Both the position numbers and the translations under genes were made by a program. From Desulfobulbaceae bacterium (GTDB lineage Bacteria > Desulfobacterota > Desulfobulbia > Desulfobulbales > DAOVSZ01), in contig DAOVSZ010000047.1 of assembly GCA_030627725.1 (NCBI GenBank), positions 1 to 11,824 on the forward strand: DNA of 11,824 nt. Direction: 5' to 3'. Below, piece by piece: positions 6,165-11,824 of the stretch (positions are counted from its first letter, which is position 1; every line of letters begins with the position of its first letter). Under the pieces are notes generated by a model. It searched no databases, was not told the DNA's origin, and was given only the letters and a program-made list of their open reading frames with translations.

Positions 6165-7493
6165 TTATAGGTTCAGGTCTTTCGCAAGGGCCTTGAGCGG
6201 GCCGGACAGAGACTTTCCGCCTTCAGGAGAGAGATGTTTGAGAATTCGCTCGGCATCCATTGAATTGCCGTCAACCAAAGCATATTCTGCTGCCAGCAGG
6301 ACCCACTGATCCTCAATCTCAACAGGATCCTCAAGTTTCAAAAGAATGGCAAGGCCATGAATTGCCCGATAGTTCTGCTCACCGGCGGCAAGCGCCATCG
6401 AATAATATTCAATTGCCGCTTTCACAAGGCCCAGCCTGCGATACCCGTCGCCAATACGGGTATACAGATAAGTGTTGCCGGAAACCAGAGCCAGCGCCTT
6501 TTTCCAAACATCAATGGCCTCTTCAAAACTCCCCAGGCCGCTGTATGCGTCACCAAGACCGGTCAGGATAAATTCATCATCCGGAAAATTCTCGTTTAAG
6601 TCCTGAAAGGCGGCAACTGCCTTGTCGAAATCCTTGCGCTCAATACTGAGGCTGGCAAGACCTGTCAGCAGGAACTTATTTTCCCTTTCATGCCCCAAGG
6701 CAAGCGTATACATCATCTCAGCCGCATTCAGTTCACCGCTTTTCCTGTAGGTGTCCGCCTTGCGGCAAAATGGCGTCATATCATCAGGATGCGCTTCCAG
6801 CGCCTGTTGCCACCAGGAAGCAGCCAGATCCAGGTTGCCATTGATCTTTTCAAGATCACCCAGGCCGATAAGGGCGTACACATTATTCCCTGAGACCTTC
6901 AGGGAATCTTCGTAGGCCCTTTGCGCCCGGCCAATTTCGCCCATCAGCTTGCAGGCGTCCCCGAGCCTTGCCAGCACCATTGGATTTCCGGGATGATAGA
7001 GATTATATTTTTCCCAGCATTCCGCCGCCTTGTCATGCTGCCGACTTCCCCTGTAGCTGTCCGCCAAGCCGCGAAGCGCATAAGGATTATAGGGATCACA
7101 TTCCAGAGCGGCCTGATATGACTCGATTGCCTTGCTGTAAAATTCGGAACGGCGGTAGGCATCGCCGAGCCTGGTGAGCACCTGCACGTTCTCGGGCTGA
7201 GCAAGCAGAAGACGGCTCCACGACTCTATCGCCTTTTCAGGTTTGCCGAGCCCCCGATATGAATCGCCTACCCCAAGGAGGGCAAAAGGGCTGTGCGGGT
7301 CAATTTTCAAGACATCCAGATAACAGGCGATTGCATCATCAAAATTTTCAAGCCGCCGGCAGGCGTCTGCCTTGCCGACAAGGGCATAGGTGTTGGAAGG
7401 CTCAATCTCAAGGGCCTCGGCAAATTTTTCTTCAGCCTCCTGATAAATTCCGGACCTGAAAAGAAACCGGCCCTCTTTGACGAGCTGAATCAC
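6165..7493 (-). CDS. TPR (tetratricopeptide) repeat protein; true start may lie upstream at 7613
   Basis: A solenoid of 11-12 consecutive 34-residue TPRs fills almost the whole protein. Repeat hallmarks such as ALxGLGDAYRxxGxxxKAIExY and a proline at the repeat end recur without insertions. No enzymatic domain, signal peptide or membrane span is visible, so its role is protein-protein scaffolding with unknown partners; the C-terminal ~50 residues are helical and degenerate. From GTG 7493 it has 442 aa. That GTG has no Shine-Dalgarno sequence. The same frame stays open upstream for 40 more codons to ATA at 7613-7611, which has TAAGGAGGT 6 nt before it; that version would have 482 aa with an N-terminus starting (M)KSKHGYGRTHQ. 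The conventional start is listed because no ATG/GTG/TTG lies further upstream in frame. First gene of the minus-strand block. Confidence 0.85.
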   Translation of the reverse strand: MIQLVKEGRFLFRSGIYQEAEEKFAEALEIEPSNTYALVGKADACRRLENFDDAIACYLDVLKIDPHSPFALLGVGDSYRGLGKPEKAIESWSRLLLAQPENVQVLTRLGDAYRRSEFYSKAIESYQAALECDPYNPYALRGLADSYRGSRQHDKAAECWEKYNLYHPGNPMVLARLGDACKLMGEIGRAQRAYEDSLKVSGNNVYALIGLGDLEKINGNLDLAASWWQQALEAHPDDMTPFCRKADTYRKSGELNAAEMMYTLALGHERENKFLLTGLASLSIERKDFDKAVAAFQDLNENFPDDEFILTGLGDAYSGLGSFEEAIDVWKKALALVSGNTYLYTRIGDGYRRLGLVKAAIEYYSMALAAGEQNYRAIHGLAILLKLEDPVEIEDQWVLLAAEYALVDGNSMDAERILKHLSPEGGKSLSGPLKALAKDLNL

Positions 7494-7619
7494 CTTGCTG
7501 CGCTTATTACTGAAGCTCTGCCCATGGCTTCCGCCGGATGCGCCTCTCCGAAACTCAGTATCTGTTTTGCTTTCAACCTGATGCGTGCGGCCATAACCGT
7601 GTTTACTTTTTATGGCTGA

Positions 7620-7628
7620 ACCTCCTTA
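7620..7628 (-). promoter_or_regulatory. Near-perfect Shine-Dalgarno (TAAGGAGGT) before an ATA codon
   Basis: The minus strand reads TAAGGAGGT-TCAGCC-ATA-AAA. This matches the anti-Shine-Dalgarno end of 16S rRNA over nine bases, at ideal spacing for initiation at ATA (7613-7611). The TAA inside the motif is also the in-frame stop that bounds the extended TPR reading frame. No ATG, GTG or TTG occurs in the right place in any frame: the nearest ATG (7594-7592) is 25 nt away from GGAGG and out of the TPR frame. The match is very unlikely to be accidental at this position. Confidence 0.7.
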
Positions 7629-7871
7629 CCCTGTTTAACCTCTTTCAAAAAGAGTGATTTTACTTGAATCCAACTGTTCAGTCAATCTTCAATAGTACCA
7701 CAGCGTCAAAAAGGCACGCATGTCAACCCCTTTATCGCGCACATTGATTATTGTGAGAGTTGCTGCATCATCTCGGAGTTCAAACCGTTGGCCTCTGAAC
7801 CTCATTATTTATTTTTTTTCTGGATTCCATGCTTCCGGAGAATTACAATAAACAACAGGTTAAGATATTAT

Positions 7872-7899
7872 GGGTTCAAAGTTCCGGGTTCCGGGTTAA
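7872..7899 (+). repeat. 7-bp tandem array (GGGTTCC type) before sdhC
   Basis: Four heptads in register: GGGTTCA, AAGTTCC, GGGTTCC, GGGTTAA. The array ends five bases before the ATG of sdhC and takes the place where a Shine-Dalgarno sequence would be. A matching array in the opposite orientation (GAACCCT type) lies between sdhC and sdhA. Confidence 0.7.
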
Positions 7900-7904
7900 A
7901 GACA

Positions 7905-8534
7905 ATGCTCACATCTTCGATCGGAAAAAAGACTGTTATGGCAATAAGCGGGGCTATGCTCAGTCTTTTTCTGCTGGCCCATATGGTCGGCAATACCACA
8001 GCGTTTTTCGGGAGAGAGGCCTTTAACGGCTACGCCGGGCACATTCATGATCTTGGCGGAATCCTTAAACTTTTGGAGGCCGGGCTTCTGTTTTTTCTGC
8101 TTGCCCATGCAGGTGTCGCCCTTCTCCTCTACCTTGAAAACATGCAGGCCCGCCCAGAACGATACGCGGTCAAAAAGTCATCCGGATCCGGTCTCATCGC
8201 ACAGACAATGCCCTATACAGGCCTTGCCATCCTCATTTTTCTTATCGTCCACCTTGCCAACTTTCATTTCACCGACCGCACAACACCTCCTTCCGAGATG
8301 ATCCGAGAGGTTCTGGGCCGACCCGAATTTGCGCTTTTCTATATCTTTTCCGTCCTTGCAGCAGCGCTTCATATAAGCCACGGCCTCTGGAGTTTGTTTC
8401 AGACCTTAGGCCTCTCTCATCCGAGATATAACAAACTCATAATGACAGGCGGAATCATATGCGGAATCGCGGTAGGAACGGTTTTTGTCCTTATCCCTGT
8501 CCTGGCCGTGATCTACAGCGGATTTCTGTTATGA
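7905..8534 (+). CDS. sdhC: Succinate dehydrogenase/fumarate reductase cytochrome b subunit
   Basis: Membrane anchor of the succinate:quinone oxidoreductase, carrying heme b and the quinone site. The 209-aa protein (from ATG 7905) starts MLTSSIGKKTVMAISGAML, the usual start of class B SdhC/FrdC, and has five membrane helices. His26, His68, His116 and His156 (or His159) fall in successive helices. Their spacing (42, 48, 40) is close to that of the di-heme B. subtilis SdhC ligands, so two hemes and menaquinone are inferred. The reading frame is open upstream to 7788 but that part does not fit the family; the internal ATG 7905 does. No Shine-Dalgarno sequence is visible; a heptad repeat occupies its place. 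No separate SdhD is present, as expected for this class. Confidence 0.93.
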   Translation: MLTSSIGKKTVMAISGAMLSLFLLAHMVGNTTAFFGREAFNGYAGHIHDLGGILKLLEAGLLFFLLAHAGVALLLYLENMQARPERYAVKKSSGSGLIAQTMPYTGLAILIFLIVHLANFHFTDRTTPPSEMIREVLGRPEFALFYIFSVLAAALHISHGLWSLFQTLGLSHPRYNKLIMTGGIICGIAVGTVFVLIPVLAVIYSGFLL

Positions 8535-8572
8535 ACCCTGAACCCCGAACCCTAAACAATGAACCCTAAACA

Positions 8573-8581
<9 letters not shown>
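8533..8581 (+). repeat. 7-bp tandem array (GAACCCT type) between sdhC and sdhA
   Basis: Seven heptads in exact register: GAACCCT, GAACCCC, GAACCCT, AAACAAT, GAACCCT, AAACAAT, GAACCTG. The last three to four units also form a 14-bp direct repeat. The array begins at the sdhC stop codon and contains the sdhA ATG (8573-8575); a duplicate ATG at 8559 runs into TGA after five codons. It is the approximate reverse complement of the array before sdhC. No Shine-Dalgarno sequence is present for sdhA. Confidence 0.85.
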
Positions 8582-10482
<1,901 letters not shown>

Positions 10483-10486
<4 letters not shown>

Positions 10487-11241
10487 GCACGATCACCCTG
10501 ACTCTGAAGATTTGGCGGCAGCAGGACCGGAAAACGAAAGGCCGGTTCGAAACATATGAAACCGGCCCGATCTCGCAGGACATGTCCTTTCTGGAAATGC
10601 TCGATGTCTTAAACGAACAGCTGACCTTGGAAGGGAAGGACCCGGTCGCCTTTGACCATGACTGCAGGGAAGGAATCTGCGGCATGTGCGGTTCCGTAAT
10701 CAACGGAGAGGCGCACGGCCCGGAAAAGGAGACCACCCTGTGCCAGCTTCACATGCGTCATTTCAAGGACAACGACACCTTGGTCATCGAGCCGTTCAGG
10801 GCCCGGGCCTTCCCAATCATCAAAGACCTGGCAATCGACCGGACCCCGCTTGACAGGATCATCCAGGCCGGGGGCTATATCTCGGTCAACACCGGAGGCG
10901 CCCCAGACGCAAACGCCATCCCGATCGCGGCTGAGAGAGCGGAGGCGGCCCTGGATGCGGCTGCCTGCATCGGCTGCGGCGCCTGCGTTGCCGCCTGCCC
11001 GAACGCATCCGCCATGCTCTTTGTCGGCGCCAAGATAACCCACCTCGCCCTCCTGCCCCAAGGCCTTCCGGAACGGTCCGGGAGACCGCTCGACATGGTA
11101 CAAGAGATGGATTCCCAAGGCTTTGGCAACTGCAGCAATATACAAGAGTGCGAACAGGCCTGCCCCAAAGGCATCTCGATACAAAACATCGCCAGACTCA
11201 ACCACGAATACCTCCGGGCAGCATTCCTCTCCGAAGAATAA
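10483..11241 (+). CDS. sdhB: Succinate dehydrogenase/fumarate reductase iron-sulfur subunit
   Basis: Electron-transfer subunit linking the flavin of SdhA to the hemes of SdhC. The 252-aa protein carries the three expected cluster sites: a plant-type [2Fe-2S] site (Cys61, Cys66, Cys69 in HDCREGICGMCG, and Cys87), a ferredoxin-like site C162-xx-C165-xx-C168-xxx-C172-P for [4Fe-4S], and C217, C223, C227-P for the third cluster, normally [3Fe-4S]. The ATG overlaps the sdhA stop (ATGA), with GGAGG 8 nt upstream, so the two are translationally coupled. This is the only gene of the three with a clear Shine-Dalgarno sequence. Confidence 0.96.
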
Positions 11242-11259
11242 ATTTGGGCAAAAAGTCTT

Positions 11260-11799
11260 GTGACAAAATTTAGTGAAACCATGAAAGGTAAAGACCTCAA
11301 GGAAAAACCGGAAAAATTTTCTCCGTTTCTGGAAGGGAGCACGATCCCCACCTTTGTTATTGATAAAGACCATACCATTATCCACTGGAACAAGGCCTGC
11401 GCGCGGCTGACCGGATTTTCGAGCGAAGAGATGGTCGGTTCGCAGGACCAGTGGAAGGCCTTCTACCTGAAAAAACGCCCGGTCATGGCAGATCTGGTTA
11501 TAGACCGGGCGAAAGCAGAAACCATCACATCCTATTACGCGGACAAATACAACAAATCCTCCCTGATAGAAGATGCGATCGAGGCGGAAGACTATTTTGA
11601 GTTTGGCGAGGGAGAGGAAGGAAAGTGGCTCTTTTTTACCGCCGCACCATTAAAAGACAGTGACGGCACGATCATCGGCGCTATCGAAACCCTGCAGGAC
11701 ATCACTGAACGGAAACGCATGGAGGAGGAGATCCGCGCCAACCAGGAGGTGCTGGAAGAACGGGTGGCGAAGCGCACGCAGCAGCGTAAAATGACGTAA
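11260..11799 (+). CDS. PAS-domain sensor protein, apparently truncated by a stop in its coiled coil
   Basis: A signalling protein whose visible part is one PAS domain (about residues 22-150: FLEGSTIPTFVIDKDHTIIHWNKACARLTGFSSEEMVG at its start, cited in part, and the typical end GTIIGAIETLQDITERK). A coiled coil follows (151 onward, RMEEEIRANQEVLEERVAKRTQQ), the linker that normally leads to another PAS, a histidine kinase or a GGDEF domain. TAA at 11797-11799 ends the frame at 179 aa, yet the next codons in the same frame read EQLHDSEE, just what the coiled coil would continue with. So this may be a nonsense-interrupted longer gene. Start is GTG 11260 or ATG 11281; neither has a good ribosome binding site. 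It lies 18 bp after sdhB and may be co-transcribed. Confidence 0.75.
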   Translation: MTKFSETMKGKDLKEKPEKFSPFLEGSTIPTFVIDKDHTIIHWNKACARLTGFSSEEMVGSQDQWKAFYLKKRPVMADLVIDRAKAETITSYYADKYNKSSLIEDAIEAEDYFEFGEGEEGKWLFFTAAPLKDSDGTIIGAIETLQDITERKRMEEEIRANQEVLEERVAKRTQQRKMT

Positions 11800-11824
11800 G
11801 AACAGCTTCATGATTCTGAAGAAC

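Larger units (their letters stand above)
7494..7904. other. Divergent intergenic region between the TPR gene and sdhC
   Basis: About 410 bases without a conventionally started gene. On the minus strand, 7494-7613 is an in-frame open extension of the TPR gene preceded by a strong Shine-Dalgarno sequence (7628-7620). Further upstream are TTGACA (7726-7721) and an extended -10-like TGG-TACTAT (7700-7692), but they are 23 bp apart, too far for one ordinary sigma-70 promoter. On the plus strand, TACAAT (7844-7849) could be a -10 box for sdhC, without a convincing -35. A GGGTTC heptad array (7872-7899) ends five bases before the sdhC ATG. The plus-strand frame upstream of sdhC is open back to 7788, but its translation does not resemble the family and is taken as noncoding. 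Confidence 0.6.

Noticed and set aside
5508..6170. Plus-strand 220-codon open frame opposite the 195-aa gene
   Set aside because: Leu/His-rich antisense artefact of the Gln/Glu/Met-rich minus-strand gene, which has the ribosome binding site and natural composition.
7490..7594. 34-aa minus-strand small ORF (ATG 7594) whose stop overlaps the TPR GTG as GTGA
   Set aside because: It could be a leader peptide coupled to the TPR gene, but its ATG is 25 nt from the Shine-Dalgarno sequence and it is the out-of-frame reading of a better, in-frame TPR extension. Kept as an alternative only.
7692..7726. Sigma-70 promoter for the TPR gene (TTGACA and TACTAT)
   Set aside because: The boxes are separated by 23 bp, beyond the workable range, so they were not called as a promoter.
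7788..7904. N-terminal extension of SdhC from 7788
   Set aside because: It does not resemble any SdhC start, runs through the repeat array, and the internal ATG at 7905 starts exactly where the family does.
10609..11385. Minus-strand 258-codon open frame over sdhB
   Set aside because: Antisense to a fully supported sdhB with all cluster cysteines; no ribosome binding site or family resemblance.

Overview
The window looks like an ordinary chromosomal stretch of a free-living Gram-negative bacterium, most likely an anaerobic or microaerophilic member of the former Deltaproteobacteria (Desulfobacterota). The basis is the three-subunit, single-cytochrome-b succinate dehydrogenase/fumarate reductase with a Geobacter-like flavoprotein, the tgt-yajC pair, several lineage-type hypothetical proteins and a PAS sensor. 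This placement is an inference from protein character; no rRNA or other decisive marker is present. I see no phage, transposon, CRISPR array, tRNA or rRNA.

Layout. Positions 2-847 (+) hold the 3' part of a ClC chloride channel/antiporter gene with two CBS domains, cut by the window edge. A short gap rich in CGAA/TTCG palindromes leads to an unrecognised 262-aa gene (953-1741, +), which ends in a strong hairpin-plus-T terminator and a second hairpin behind it. From 1843 to 7493 everything is on the minus strand. Read in transcription order it is a TPR-repeat protein, an unrecognised Met/Gln/Glu-rich helical protein, an 86-aa small protein, an M24 Xaa-Pro peptidase, RNase PH (rph), tRNA-guanine transglycosylase (tgt) and YajC. 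The last four are tightly spaced: 20 bp between the 86-aa gene and the peptidase, abutting peptidase/rph, a GTGA overlap rph/tgt, and 31 bp tgt/yajC. They probably form one RNA-maturation and protein-housekeeping operon. secD and secF, which often follow yajC, are not next to it here.

A divergent intergenic region (about 7494-7904) separates this block from a plus-strand succinate dehydrogenase/fumarate reductase operon, sdhC-sdhA-sdhB (7905-11241). The cytochrome b has four histidines spaced like the di-heme (class B) enzymes, which suggests a menaquinone-linked complex. A PAS-domain signalling gene follows 18 bp later and stops inside its coiled coil at 11799.

The points most worth a second look are: (1) the TPR gene has a near-perfect Shine-Dalgarno sequence placed before an in-frame ATA, 40 codons upstream of the first ordinary start codon; (2) 7-bp GGGTTCC/GAACCCY tandem arrays sit in opposite orientation immediately before the sdhC and sdhA start codons, both of which lack a Shine-Dalgarno sequence, and could pair in the mRNA; (3) the PAS gene has a stop codon after which the same frame continues with a normal-looking coiled-coil sequence. 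I found no evidence of a wholly new multi-gene system; the novelty here is in regulation and small details.
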